Positions 45,854-55,305 of a stretch of DNA of 64,000 nt are shown piece after piece. The DNA lies in the NCBI GenBank assembly GCA_007753675.1, contig CP036432.1, positions 4,438,394 to 4,502,393 on the forward strand. The letters are read 5' to 3'. The notes beneath the pieces are model-generated. The model was not told where the DNA came from, ran no database searches, and was given only the letters and a program-made list of their open reading frames with translations. Source of the stretch: Stieleria magnilauensis. Lineage in GTDB: Bacteria; Planctomycetota; Planctomycetia; Pirellulales; Pirellulaceae. Position 1 is the stretch's first letter; every line of letters starts with the position of its first letter. The position numbers were made by a program, and so were the translations under genes.

Positions 45854-47808
45854 CCGCGAAACGATGTGATCGGCGCGTCAAACGGATCGGTGTCGATGTC
45901 CAGATCCGACTGCACCAACTCCGGCGGCACGTCGCTCAAAAAGTACGGCTGTGAGCTTGATCCGCCGGATTGATAAAACCGATTGTGGTGCGGGACATAG
46001 GCACCGTGCGAACGCAGGGTGCCGGTCAGAAACAGTTCGTTCTGGGCACGCGTCATCGCGACATACAACACCCGTCGCTCCTCTTCCTCCTTGTCGTCGT
46101 CGCCGATGCTGCGGACATGGGGATAGTTTCCCGGCTGGACCCCGATCAGATAACACACCGGTGCTTCGGTTCCCTTGGCACTGTGAACGGTGATCAGCGT
46201 CACCAAATCGTCGACGTCTTCGTTGCTGGCCTCGGATTCGGTGATCGGGTCCAGCGTGTACGTTTCTAAAAACTCGCCGACCGATTGGTGTTTGGCCGCC
46301 AATCGTTGCAGCAACTTCAGGTCCTTGCTGCGACGATCCCAGTCATCGTACTTCTTTTCCAGCAGCGGCGTCATCTTGTCCGTCGCGGCGCCGATGACGT
46401 CACTGGGCCGGTCCCAGCACGTCAGACACTCGGTGATCGATTCGGCCAGACGCGGATTGGTTTTGTATTGATCGGCCAGGAACTCGCTGATGGCTTTGAT
46501 GTTTGGCATCGTCAACAGTTTGCCGATCGTGGTCGCCGCCGTCTTTTCGCCGATCCGCGGCCACAGCGTCAGATAGCGCATCCACGCCAATTGGTCGGCG
46601 GGATTGTCGATCACACGCAGCAGGCTGAGCAGATCTTTGACGTGTGCCGATTGAAGCAGTTGCGTGCCGCCGATGAATCGATAGGGGATGTCGTTTTCGA
46701 TCAAGGCCGCTTCGACGCTCCTGGCCGCCCACGCGCTGCGGGTCAGGATCATGTGGTCACGCCACGGATCACCGTCTTCATGTCGCTGCATCAAATCCGA
46801 TGCCACCCAGTCCGCCTCCTCAAAGTCGCCGTCCAATTCAACCAGGACGGGTTTGATGCCCGGACCTCGGGCGGCCCGAAGGTGTTTGTCATAGCCCAGT
46901 GACGACTGGTCGAGCAACCAGTTGGACAGATCCAAGATCTCCTGGGTGCTGCGATAATTCTGCTCCAGTTTCAGCACCTGCGCGCCGGCGACTCGCTCGG
47001 TGAAGGAATGGACGTTGCGAAAGTCGGCACCGCGGAACGCATAAATGCTTTGCGCGTCGTCACCGACACAAAACAATTTTGCCGGGTCACGCATGCCATC
47101 CAAGATCAACCATTGCAGTGGATTGGTGTCCTGCATCTCGTCGACCAGAATATGGTCGTAACGCGATTGCATCTTCTCACGGACGATCCGGCTGCGGTGC
47201 AACTGCCGGGCGAACAGGTGCAGGATGTCGTCGTAGTCGAAATATCGACACTCGTGCTTTCGCTTGGTGTAGTCCTGCAAGACGCTGCTGATCCGTTTGA
47301 TTGCGTCTTCGTCATGGTCGGTGAACTCGGCCAGGTACTCGGCGACCGGACGGTTGGTGTTCCGCGCGTAGGAATAGTAATTGGCCAGTTCGGCCGACTT
47401 GGGAAACGCGGCGTCCTTCCCCACCACGTTCGCGCGGGCGAGCTTCATCAGTTGCAACTGGTCGTCGCGGTCGATGATCGTCAACGAACCGCACTCGAAC
47501 AGATCCGGCCATCGACGAAGGTATTGCAAACAAAAGTTGTGAAAGGTTCCCGTCGGCACGGTCTTGGCCGAGGAACCGATCTGCTGGGTCAGCCGATGCC
47601 GCATCTCGCGGGCGGCGCGGCGGGTGAAGGTCAACAACAGAATGCGTCGCGGGTCGACACCGATCTTCGTCAGATGGACGACACGGGCGACGATGGTGCT
47701 GGTCTTTCCCGTCCCCGCACCGGCCAGGACCAGCACGTCATCCCCGGCGAACTCGGCGGCACGCTTTTGCTCGGCATTTAATTCCATCACGTCCATTCCA
47801 TCCCGCAT
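45850..47808 (-). CDS. UvrD/PcrA-type ATP-dependent DNA helicase
   Basis: The product is about 652 residues. It shows the UvrD motifs in order: Walker A AGAGTGKTS near residue 28, LVDEMQDTNPLQW (motif II), GDDAQSIYAFRGAD (motif III), QNYRSTQEIL (motif IV), TVHSAKGTEAPVCYLIG (motif V) and VAMTRAQNELFL (motif VI). Such 3'-5' helicases act in excision repair, recombination or replication restart. The start is ambiguous between ATG 47850, 47808, 47796 and 47787, because conserved sequence begins at MELNAEQKRAA. It converges on the metX-metW gene with a four-base overlap of stops. Confidence 0.93.
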   Translation of the reverse strand: MRDGMDVMELNAEQKRAAEFAGDDVLVLAGAGTGKTSTIVARVVHLTKIGVDPRRILLLTFTRRAAREMRHRLTQQIGSSAKTVPTGTFHNFCLQYLRRWPDLFECGSLTIIDRDDQLQLMKLARANVVGKDAAFPKSAELANYYSYARNTNRPVAEYLAEFTDHDEDAIKRISSVLQDYTKRKHECRYFDYDDILHLFARQLHRSRIVREKMQSRYDHILVDEMQDTNPLQWLILDGMRDPAKLFCVGDDAQSIYAFRGADFRNVHSFTERVAGAQVLKLEQNYRSTQEILDLSNWLLDQSSLGYDKHLRAARGPGIKPVLVELDGDFEEADWVASDLMQRHEDGDPWRDHMILTRSAWAARSVEAALIENDIPYRFIGGTQLLQSAHVKDLLSLLRVIDNPADQLAWMRYLTLWPRIGEKTAATTIGKLLTMPNIKAISEFLADQYKTNPRLAESITECLTCWDRPSDVIGAATDKMTPLLEKKYDDWDRRSKDLKLLQRLAAKHQSVGEFLETYTLDPITESEASNEDVDDLVTLITVHSAKGTEAPVCYLIGVQPGNYPHVRSIGDDDKEEEERRVLYVAMTRAQNELFLTGTLRSHGAYVPHHNRFYQSGGSSSQPYFLSDVPPELVQSDLDIDTDPFDAPITSFRG

Positions 47809-47872
47809 TCGATCGGCAAAACACCGGGCGCAACCCCAACTACCGCTCAATCGACATTGATGGGCGCCGCTC

Positions 47873-47898
47873 GCGCTGGCGCGAACCGGCTGATCTCA
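47873..47898. repeat. dispersed repeat segment, GCGAACCGGCTGAT family
   Basis: The stretch gcgctggcgcgaaccggctg and the following bases match the segment at 57723-57748 and resemble the reverse complement of 38821-38840. It lies in the 74- to 116-base spacer between the helicase and sulfatase genes on the minus strand. The spacer holds nothing else except a T-run that belongs to the sulfatase coding end. Confidence 0.7.
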
Positions 47899-47924
47899 GA
47901 GTTGCCAGGGTTCAGGCTATAGAC

Positions 47925-49385
47925 TTATCCTTTTTTTTTCAAGCGTCTAGCGATTTCCCGCTCCTCGTCGGCGGCGTCGAAGTCGGGATTCGGCTCGGTC
48001 GGCACGGGGGCAGCGGTCGATTCTCGCCACGCCTTGAGCAGCCCGTGCAATCGGTCTCGGTCTTGCGGATGTGACGCGGCCAGATTGGTCGTCTCGCCGG
48101 GATCTGCTTCCAAATCGTACAGCTCCAACCCGCCGTCTTCGAAGTATTCGTGCAGCTTCCATTTTCCGTTGCGGATGATGCTGCAAGGCCGCGAACGAAA
48201 CAGCACATCGCGCTGCTCGTCGATTCGTTGGTAGCTTTGCAGATAGGCGGGGAAGTGCCAGAACAGCGATCGCGTCTGGAACGCCGGATCCGCTTCGCCG
48301 GCCAACAGGGGGCGCAGGCTGAGCCCATCGACGGGCTGATCCGGCAGCGCCGCGCCGGTCATCTCACAGAACGTCGGGAACAAATCGACGTTGATCACCG
48401 GCGTGTCGCAGGTCGTCCCCGGCTTTGTCACCCCCGGCCAAACGACAAACATCGGTTCGCGGATGCCGCCCTCGTAGTACGTTCCCTTGTATCCTTTCAG
48501 TGGTTTCATCGATGTCGCCGGACCGTAGCCGCCGTTGTCGCTGGTGAACACGATGATGGTGTCGTCGGTTTGCCCCAGCGACTCGATCGTCTTGATAATC
48601 CGACCCACACCGCGATCGACACTTTCGATCATTGCCGCCATCACGGGATGGTCATGCAGTTCACCGGGTGTTTTCTGTTCGTACTTTTTCACCAGCTCCG
48701 GCTCACCCTGAATCGGCGTGTGCACGGCGAAATGGGTCAAGTACAAGAACCACGGCTTATCCGATTCGCGACGAATGAACTTGATCGCTTCTTCGGTCAA
48801 TCGGTTCGTCAGGTACTCGTCCTCGGGTGCATCGGCCAGTTCGGGAATGTTGCCGTGCGGCGGATAATAACCGCGTGGCGGACTGCCGCTGTGCGTTCCC
48901 GCAAAATTAAAATCGAATCCATAGGGCAGCGGGTCGTTGCTGAGATGCCATTTGCCGATCGTGCCGATACGGTAGCCGGCGTCTCGCACACAGTGGGCCC
49001 AGGTGCGCATGTCGGTTCGCAGTGTGTCGGTGCCGGGAATGTGCATCAGCCGTCCATGTTTCCGATTCCCCCGCCGCGACGTCCCCACGTTGTAGATCTC
49101 GTGACGCGGCGAGTACTGTCCGGACAACAGGCAAGCACGCGACGGAGCACAATTGGCGGCGCCGGCATAGGCGTCCGTGAACACCATACCGTGGGCCGCC
49201 AATGCATCCAGGTTCGGAGTCTCGTAGAAGTCGCTGCCCATGAAACCGGCATCCCGCCAACCGAAGTCGTCCAAGAAAATGAACAGCACATTCGGCTTGT
49301 CGGCACCTGCTGCGCCGGCGGATTCGATTGCTGCAGTCAACGAACCAACGAAGCAGCAAACCAGGGCGAGAAGTTTACAGGGCAT
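47925..49385 (-). CDS. secreted arylsulfatase-type sulfatase
   Basis: The 486-residue protein has a signal peptide (to about 27) and then KPNVLFIFLDDFGWRDAGFM, the calcium-binding start of S1 sulfatases. The formylglycine motif CAPSR (Cys79) is canonical, followed by ACLLSGQYSPR. TIGKWHLS and FTSDNGGYGP provide further active-site residues. It ends in RRLKKKG. It removes sulfate from a sulfated glycan or small ester outside the cytoplasm. It differs strongly from the sulfatase encoded at 18487, so the two likely have different substrates. No dedicated regulator adjoins it. Confidence 0.94.
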   Translation of the reverse strand: MPCKLLALVCCFVGSLTAAIESAGAAGADKPNVLFIFLDDFGWRDAGFMGSDFYETPNLDALAAHGMVFTDAYAGAANCAPSRACLLSGQYSPRHEIYNVGTSRRGNRKHGRLMHIPGTDTLRTDMRTWAHCVRDAGYRIGTIGKWHLSNDPLPYGFDFNFAGTHSGSPPRGYYPPHGNIPELADAPEDEYLTNRLTEEAIKFIRRESDKPWFLYLTHFAVHTPIQGEPELVKKYEQKTPGELHDHPVMAAMIESVDRGVGRIIKTIESLGQTDDTIIVFTSDNGGYGPATSMKPLKGYKGTYYEGGIREPMFVVWPGVTKPGTTCDTPVINVDLFPTFCEMTGAALPDQPVDGLSLRPLLAGEADPAFQTRSLFWHFPAYLQSYQRIDEQRDVLFRSRPCSIIRNGKWKLHEYFEDGGLELYDLEADPGETTNLAASHPQDRDRLHGLLKAWRESTAAPVPTEPNPDFDAADEEREIARRLKKKG

Positions 49386-49620
49386 GGCAGAGACAAAGGT
49401 TGGGGCGAAAGAGGATCAGACACCACAAAGTGGGAGAGGCTTCGAGGCTGTCAGGGCACCGTCGATCCGAAGCGTTCACCACATCATAACCTGTTCACCG
49501 AAACGTTTGAAACAGCGTCCCGATTCCCCCCTCCTGCCAGGTCGTGTCAGGTGGGTGACGCCGAAAACTGCACGACCTCTGACAGGGAGGGTGGAACGTC
49601 ATACTGATAGATTTCGCGTC

Positions 49621-49803
49621 CAGGCCGCCAACCCCAACGGGGTTGAACAGAACGCGGATCGCCGGATTCCCGCCGCCGCTTGCGCCGTCCGATCGCGCAG
49701 CCTTGCTTGTTGAACCCCGCTGGGGTTCCTCTCCTTCTGTGCCACCACCCCGGGGTGCGCTTCGCGACCCCGGGCTGTGTTGTGGCACCGCTCTGCGGTG
49801 TGG
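49621..49803. repeat. distant copy of the three-hairpin element
   Basis: A reverse box 1 half (ccaaccccaacggggttgaa, 49628-49647) is followed after about 60 bases by a plus copy. The plus copy has box 1 gaaccccgctggggttc (49712-49728), box 2 around 49745-49774 and ttgtggcaccgctctgcggt ending near 49799. It repeats the order seen around the Y1 transposase gene 19 kb away, without a transposase here. It lies in the 624-base gap between the sulfatase and WD40 genes, where no gene was seen. Confidence 0.88.
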
Positions 49804-50009
49804 CGTCGATCCATGGCATCGTCTACTGCGTCCAATCGTTTTTCGTTGGGCATCACCCAATGCTCCGGTCAGTAGGTCGGGAAAAACGGACTCTGACTCT
49901 GCGTGGGCGCAGGTCCGGGAGGGGAAATCCCAGTCGATAGCGTGCAGGTGGTGAGTGCAGTCTCGGCGCCCCAGTGCCCCGTGAATCGCTGATTCCAAGG
50001 CGGTCTGTT

Positions 50010-51047
50010 TTACGATTCAACCTCAGTTGCTTCTTCCGGCTCGGTGGCTTCGGCGGTCATCTGGTACAGCCGGACTTGGCCATCGGCATGGGCGACGGCC
50101 AATCGGTCCTCCCCGACAAGATCCACTCCACGTGCAGCGCTTTTCATTTTGAACGTGTGAAATGCCTCGTCACTGCCATCGTTGTAAAACCAAAGTTCGC
50201 CTTTGCCTGATTTGTCCGCACCTCCGCCGACCAGGAAGCCTTGGGGATGGAACCGTACCGCCCACGCGACTCCTTTGAAATTTTCCGCCGCGCGAAGTTG
50301 CCGGGTCGCTTCACCGGTTTCCCAGTCGAAGACCACGATGATCGGATCTTGAATCCCGGCGAACGAGTTCACCACCTTGGTGATCCCCGCGCTGGCCCAT
50401 CGACTTCCGCAGGGATTGAATTGCATGTCCCGTGCGCCACCCATGTCGGCCGCAAATTTCTTGTCGTAGCCCGTCATCATGCCGGCATCGACTTTGCGTT
50501 GCTGCTCACCCGTTTTCAGATCCCAAATCAAGATCACGCCCATCAGATCTTGAGAAACCAAGTGCTCGCCGTCGGGGTGAAAGTCGACACCGTAGACGTG
50601 TCGCTCGTGCCCCTTCAGCTCTAGCTCTTGCTCTCCGGTTTCAATGTTCCACAGTTTGACAAGCAAGTCATTGCCGCACGTCGCCAGACGCGTGCCGTCT
50701 GGGCTGACTCGCACCCAGCGGGCGGCACCCTGATGAGCGGAGATGCTGCGGATGATCGAAGGATCGTCTTGGGTGAGGTCCCAGATGTTGACGACTCCGC
50801 CCCAGCACGCGGTGTAGAGCTGTTTCGAGTCGCCGGAAAAATCGATGGATCGAACCCAGCTTTGATGTCCGCTCAGCGTTCGGAGTGTGCCGTCATCAAG
50901 ATCCCAGAGGTGAACATCCAGGTCTTGAGCGCCTGCGGCGACAAAACGCGACGCCGGATCGACGCGCAGTGTAGTGAGTGGCCGGGAATGCTTGAATTCG
51001 CCGATCAGGTGCGTCTGAACCGGATCGATGGTTGCGTTTGAATTCAT
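50010..51047 (-). CDS. WD40 repeat protein
   Basis: The 345-residue protein is built of about seven WD40 repeats: examples are DLDVHLWDLDDGTLRTLSGH, GVVNIWDL, LLVKLWNIETGEQELELKGH and GVILIWDLKTGEQ. It has no signal peptide and no other domain. Seven blades would close a beta-propeller used as a protein-binding platform. Its ATG overlaps the stop of the DUF1501 gene as ATGA, so it is the last gene of a three-gene operon. WD40 proteins commonly accompany DUF1549/DUF1553 and DUF1501 genes in Planctomycetes; the joint role is not known. Confidence 0.92.
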   Translation of the reverse strand: MNSNATIDPVQTHLIGEFKHSRPLTTLRVDPASRFVAAGAQDLDVHLWDLDDGTLRTLSGHQSWVRSIDFSGDSKQLYTACWGGVVNIWDLTQDDPSIIRSISAHQGAARWVRVSPDGTRLATCGNDLLVKLWNIETGEQELELKGHERHVYGVDFHPDGEHLVSQDLMGVILIWDLKTGEQQRKVDAGMMTGYDKKFAADMGGARDMQFNPCGSRWASAGITKVVNSFAGIQDPIIVVFDWETGEATRQLRAAENFKGVAWAVRFHPQGFLVGGGADKSGKGELWFYNDGSDEAFHTFKMKSAARGVDLVGEDRLAVAHADGQVRLYQMTAEATEPEEATEVES

Positions 51048-52303
51048 GCCAACAGCTCCTCAATCGGCGCCGCGGCGGGGTCGCCGATCGGAATCGATTT
51101 TCCGGCAACGTCGTGGTCCGTCGTGGAATCAAGCCCGAGTGCGGACAGGTACGTATGAAACAGATGTCCGCCGTCGACTTCGCGTTCGACGACTTCCGTC
51201 CCCTCGTCGTTGGTTTTGCCGATCACCGCGGCGGGCTGGATGCCGCACCCGCCCATCGCAACGGACCACGCCGTCCCCCAGTGATCACGACCATATTTCG
51301 TGTTGATTTTCGGCGTGCGTCCCATCTCGGAATAGACGATCACCAATGTACTATCGAGCATTCCGCGATCGTGGATGTCGTCGAGCAGCATCGAAAACGT
51401 CTTGTCGAATTCGCCGAGTTGCTCCAGGTGAAAATTAAAATTCTCTGCGTGCGTATCGTAACCATGATGCGTGACTTTGACGCACGTGGCACCGTTCTCC
51501 AGTAAGTCACGCGCGAGGATGCAATGGCGACCGAAATCGTGGCGGCCGTAACGGTCCAGGTCTTGCTCGCTGACGGTACCCTCAAACATCGCCTTGCGTT
51601 TCATCAGTTTTTCAGCTTGTTCGAACGAACTGTTGTAGACATCCGTCAGCGCACGTGAACGCTGCTGTGAGAACCGACGATCAAAGTGAACACGCAGCCG
51701 TTGGCGAGCCTCGTCGGCGGGTTCGTCGATCGATTTCGGCGAGACGAGGTTTGCCGGTGCCTGGTCGCCTAACAGTTTCAGTTCGGCGTGCCGAGCCCCC
51801 AAGAACGCAGCCGTCGAATCAACGATGCCGCGTTTGCTGATGTGAATGTAGCCGGGCAGTTCGGCATCGGTGGGAGCCAGATATTTTGAGACAACCGAAC
51901 CGAAGTAGGGATAATCACCGGCACGCCGTCCCTTTTCCATAAACAGCATGCCTTGTCGGTGATCACCGATCTTCGAATTGATGCTCCGGACCAGCGAAAG
52001 CAAATGCATCCGACTGGCCGTGTGCGGTAATAATTCGGAGATGTGGATGCCGGGAACCGATGTCGGAATCGCTTGGAACGGGCCACCATACTGCGTCCCC
52101 GGCTTAGGATCCCAGGATTCCAACTGGCTCACCCCGCCTTGCAGATAGATCTGCAACACCCGCTTTTGTTGTTGCTGCAGGCGGGCGGCGTTCAACGGGC
52201 TGGTGAGCGTTCCTAACCCGATCGCACCGGCGGCGGAGCCCCACAAAAATTCTCGCCGAGCGATCAAGTGATCGATGCCGTTGCAGTCTAGATTTCGTCG
52301 CAT
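51044..52303 (-). CDS. DUF1501 family protein with Tat signal
   Basis: The 419-residue protein has a twin-arginine-like leader (ARREFLWGSAAGAIG, about 16-30) followed by the DUF1501 domain, which has an alkaline-phosphatase-like fold. Typical blocks are QIYLQGGVSQLESWDPKPG, the core VKVTHHGYDTHAENFNFH and VIVYSEMGRTPKIN, followed by GRDHWG. It is probably exported folded. The gene lies 27 bases downstream of the DUF1549/DUF1553 gene and overlaps the WD40 gene. The family is abundant in Planctomycetes, and hydrolysis of phosphate or sulfate esters has been suggested by fold but not shown here. Confidence 0.93.
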   Translation of the reverse strand: MRRNLDCNGIDHLIARREFLWGSAAGAIGLGTLTSPLNAARLQQQQKRVLQIYLQGGVSQLESWDPKPGTQYGGPFQAIPTSVPGIHISELLPHTASRMHLLSLVRSINSKIGDHRQGMLFMEKGRRAGDYPYFGSVVSKYLAPTDAELPGYIHISKRGIVDSTAAFLGARHAELKLLGDQAPANLVSPKSIDEPADEARQRLRVHFDRRFSQQRSRALTDVYNSSFEQAEKLMKRKAMFEGTVSEQDLDRYGRHDFGRHCILARDLLENGATCVKVTHHGYDTHAENFNFHLEQLGEFDKTFSMLLDDIHDRGMLDSTLVIVYSEMGRTPKINTKYGRDHWGTAWSVAMGGCGIQPAAVIGKTNDEGTEVVEREVDGGHLFHTYLSALGLDSTTDHDVAGKSIPIGDPAAAPIEELLA

Positions 52304-52330
52304 GGAGGTTCTCCGTCGAAACTTGAACGG

Positions 52331-53995
52331 TTAGTGGTTGAATCGAAACTCGGTGGAAACGAGCGCTGCCCATACCAATTGCTGGAGATCCGCTTTGCGG
52401 TCGGTGGTCGCGTCGAGCATCTCTTGGATGAACAGGGTTTCATCCGCGTCGGGTAGCCGTGAGAAGACCGACACGTACAGCTCTTCGGCAACCGCGTCGT
52501 TATCAAGTGCATGCAGGCGATCCGACAGCCCATTCTTTTGCGTCACCCAACGTTGAACCAACGCGCCATTGCGAAGAAACAGAGCCTGATCTGCCGACGC
52601 GTCAAACGCTGCGTTCTGAACGCCCTCAAATCCAAAGATCTCGACAAACACCTTCGTGTCGCTTGCCAGCGCTTTGTTCAGTGCTTCTTCCTGCCAGATC
52701 GGATCAAGCGCCAACTGTGGATCGTTGGTCTTTTCTTGTTTGGAAATCGCGGCGGCCAACTGCTGCTCGGCAACACCTGTCGCACGCATCATCGACAACG
52801 CCAGCTGCTCCGGCGAAAGCGGTTTCAGCAACGCCACCGAGAAACCAATTGCACGGTCTGCGTTTGATCCATGGTCCAAGGCGTCACGTCGGCTGCTCCG
52901 TTGATAAGTGTCCGTAAGCGCGAGTTCGCGAAGCAAGTACCGCAGGTCATAGTCATGTTCCACCAGCGAATCGGCGAGCAGACTGAGCAGTTTTGGATGG
53001 GACGGCGGATTCTGGGCATGCCACATGTCGACGGGATCAACCAGCCCACGCCCCATCATCAACGCCCACATTCGGTTTGCAATGTTCTCTCGAAACGCTC
53101 GGTTGGCGTCGTCCGTCAACGATTTGGCGAGCTGCAGACGTCGGCTGTAGACGGGAACCGCCCGTACATTTTTCTCGGGCTTGACCTTGTAAAGCTGTTC
53201 GCCCGGCGGCGGGTCGATGACGGGAGGTGCGTCCAACATTCGCGGCGCCGTCTGGTCCGTTTCCGAGGTGAACACGGAGGTGAACTCGACGTCGCCGTCA
53301 GCTTTTTCGCCGATCGACGATTTTTTTGTCTTGGGATCTTGAACCAGATAGCTCCGCTTGATGAACGCGGCCAGACCGTAGTAATGTCGCTGCAGGTAGT
53401 CGTCGATCGCCGGATGGTCATGGCATTGGGCGCACTCCAGATCCCTGCCCAAGAAGATGCGTCCGACGTCGCGTGTTACCTGGTCGACATTCAATTCGCG
53501 ATCGAGCAGAAATCGGGCGGCGGCACGCGTTTGTTCCTCCGTTCCATCGGCCGACAACAGTTCCTGAGCGAGCTGTCGCCACGACTTGTTCTGCAAAAAA
53601 GACTCCCTCAGATACGCTTGCCATTGCTCAGCGGTGACGTGTTTGTTCGGGCGACGTTCCATCAACAGGGTGTCGAACACGTATTGCATCCGCCGCGCGT
53701 ATTGTGGCGAACCGAGCAGTCGGTCAACGAGTTTGATCCGCTTGTCGGGTGCCGAATCCGCGAGAAACTCACGCACCTCATTGGCGGCCGGAATGGTGCC
53801 CGCCAGATCCAAAGAAACACGTCGCAGAAACGAAGCGTCGTCGGTGATCGCGGCCGGCGATTTGAAATCGGAATGCGACGAAATCAGGGCATCGATCTGG
53901 ACATGCAGCGCGTCGCTGGCCTGGAGCGTGCGTGAGTGGGTTGCCATGCTGCCGATGACAATACCGATGATCACAATGACGCGCGAACGAGTCAT
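52331..53995 (-). CDS. DUF1549/DUF1553 (PSD1-type) domain protein
   Basis: The 554-residue protein from ATG 53995 has a signal peptide or anchor and then DUF1549 (about 35-230: FLRRVSLDLAGTIPAANEVR, FLGRDLECAQCHDHP). A CAQCH motif near 194 could bind c-type haem. DUF1553 follows (about 270-540: RAFRENIANRMWALMMGRGL, DLRYLLRELALTDTYQRSSR). This pairing defines a large planctomycete family. The gene is the first of the operon with DUF1501 and WD40. A periplasmic location fits the haem motif. The role is unknown; links to polysaccharide breakdown come from genome context in the phylum. Confidence 0.92.
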   Translation of the reverse strand: MTRSRVIVIIGIVIGSMATHSRTLQASDALHVQIDALISSHSDFKSPAAITDDASFLRRVSLDLAGTIPAANEVREFLADSAPDKRIKLVDRLLGSPQYARRMQYVFDTLLMERRPNKHVTAEQWQAYLRESFLQNKSWRQLAQELLSADGTEEQTRAAARFLLDRELNVDQVTRDVGRIFLGRDLECAQCHDHPAIDDYLQRHYYGLAAFIKRSYLVQDPKTKKSSIGEKADGDVEFTSVFTSETDQTAPRMLDAPPVIDPPPGEQLYKVKPEKNVRAVPVYSRRLQLAKSLTDDANRAFRENIANRMWALMMGRGLVDPVDMWHAQNPPSHPKLLSLLADSLVEHDYDLRYLLRELALTDTYQRSSRRDALDHGSNADRAIGFSVALLKPLSPEQLALSMMRATGVAEQQLAAAISKQEKTNDPQLALDPIWQEEALNKALASDTKVFVEIFGFEGVQNAAFDASADQALFLRNGALVQRWVTQKNGLSDRLHALDNDAVAEELYVSVFSRLPDADETLFIQEMLDATTDRKADLQQLVWAALVSTEFRFNH

Positions 53996-54287
53996 GGAGG
54001 TGCCTGGCGCAGTGGGGGGAGGCTGGTGGGCGGGGAACAAGTCGCGTCAGCGGCACGACTCATCGCCAACCAGTCTACCACATCTCAACCGGAGAGAATC
54101 AACTCGGGCGGTTCAGCAAGATCATCGGCGGGGAAACGCCCGTCCGCACACCTCATCAAATGGTGCCCGAACGACTTGGTGTCTCGACCTCCGACGCGTC
54201 CACATTTGTCAGACCACTTCGTCCACCAACCGCATCACTTGGTCCACGGGCAATTCGAACGACGGCAGGAACGCCCCGCGTGCGGTT

Positions 54288-55007
54288 TCACCGGCTCGAA
54301 AGACTCCGACGTCGTCGCATACCAACGCCCAGCAGCGTCAATGACAAGAACAGCGCGGCACTGGGCTCGGGAATTGCGGTCGGGATCGTGAACGTGCTTC
54401 TTTCAGATCCGGACGCGGACGTGTAGGCGGGATTGACCAGCGTGGTCAGCGACGTTCCCGACGGGCGGATCGCGACCGATGTCGTCCGGGTCGATGAGCC
54501 GTCGCTACCGCCGAAGATGTCCAAGCTGATCGTGTCACCGGGTTGCAAGCCGAGCCCGCTGTAATCAAAGGTCAGCGTGCCGATTTCAAACGCGTCGGTG
54601 CTGGTGATTTCATACGGAACCGGCGGGTTCGGCAAAAAGGACTCCAGCACGATTTGCGATTCGAAACCGGCTGAACCGCTGCCGAACTGCCGTCCGTCGA
54701 ACCACGACGCAAACCGGGCTGTGGCGTCGAATCGGACCCGCCCGTAGTCGGTCAGCGGGACCGCATTGATGGTGCTCTTGACGATGTCCAAGTTGATCCA
54801 TTCGACCAAGTCGCCGACGGCATCGGCCGTACCGGAAAACACCAGATCGGTCTCAAAGCGTTCCCCGGTGGCAGCGCGGGACGGCGTCAAATAAGCGACG
54901 ATTTCCGCCGGGCAAGGTTGGACGCTCCAACATCCGAACCCGCAAAACGCAACGACGCCGATCAGCGATGACCAGACGGATCGACGATCAAGCAATCGAT
55001 GGAACAT
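54288..55007 (-). CDS. PEP-CTERM sorting domain protein
   Basis: The 239-residue protein from ATG 55007 has a signal peptide (about 8-38) and a body whose strand pattern (TGERFETDLVFSGTADAVGD, FEIGTLTFDYSGLGLQPGD) recalls cohesin-like or choice-of-anchor beta sandwiches found in such proteins. The C-terminus has IPEPSAALFLSLTLLGVGM followed by RRRR, the PEP-CTERM signal for exosortase processing. It differs from the PEP-CTERM protein encoded at 28541. It is divergent from the giant adhesin-like gene at 55306. No biochemical role can be assigned. Confidence 0.9.
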   Translation of the reverse strand: MFHRLLDRRSVWSSLIGVVAFCGFGCWSVQPCPAEIVAYLTPSRAATGERFETDLVFSGTADAVGDLVEWINLDIVKSTINAVPLTDYGRVRFDATARFASWFDGRQFGSGSAGFESQIVLESFLPNPPVPYEITSTDAFEIGTLTFDYSGLGLQPGDTISLDIFGGSDGSSTRTTSVAIRPSGTSLTTLVNPAYTSASGSERSTFTIPTAIPEPSAALFLSLTLLGVGMRRRRSLSSR

Positions 55008-55305
55008 GGGTCCGAGGGAGCCTGGAGGATTTGAATGCCTCAATGCTAAATCGAGCGGGGATCAAAAGCAAGCTTGCAATTGGGTCCCATACCACTAACC
55101 TTTGGGGGTCGCAGGGTTGGGCAGGCGTTTTCTTTTCAGTTTCGCGTGGCGTTCTTTGCGATCCTATTCCCACGTTTCTCGGTCGGGAACGGAATAAGGG
55201 CCACGTTCTCGCAGATCGCCCAGCGAATGTTTCGCTTGGATCGCAACCGCGAATGATGTCGCCTTTCCTCGTTCCAGTGCCGAATCGAATTGGTAGGCAT
55301 CTCGG

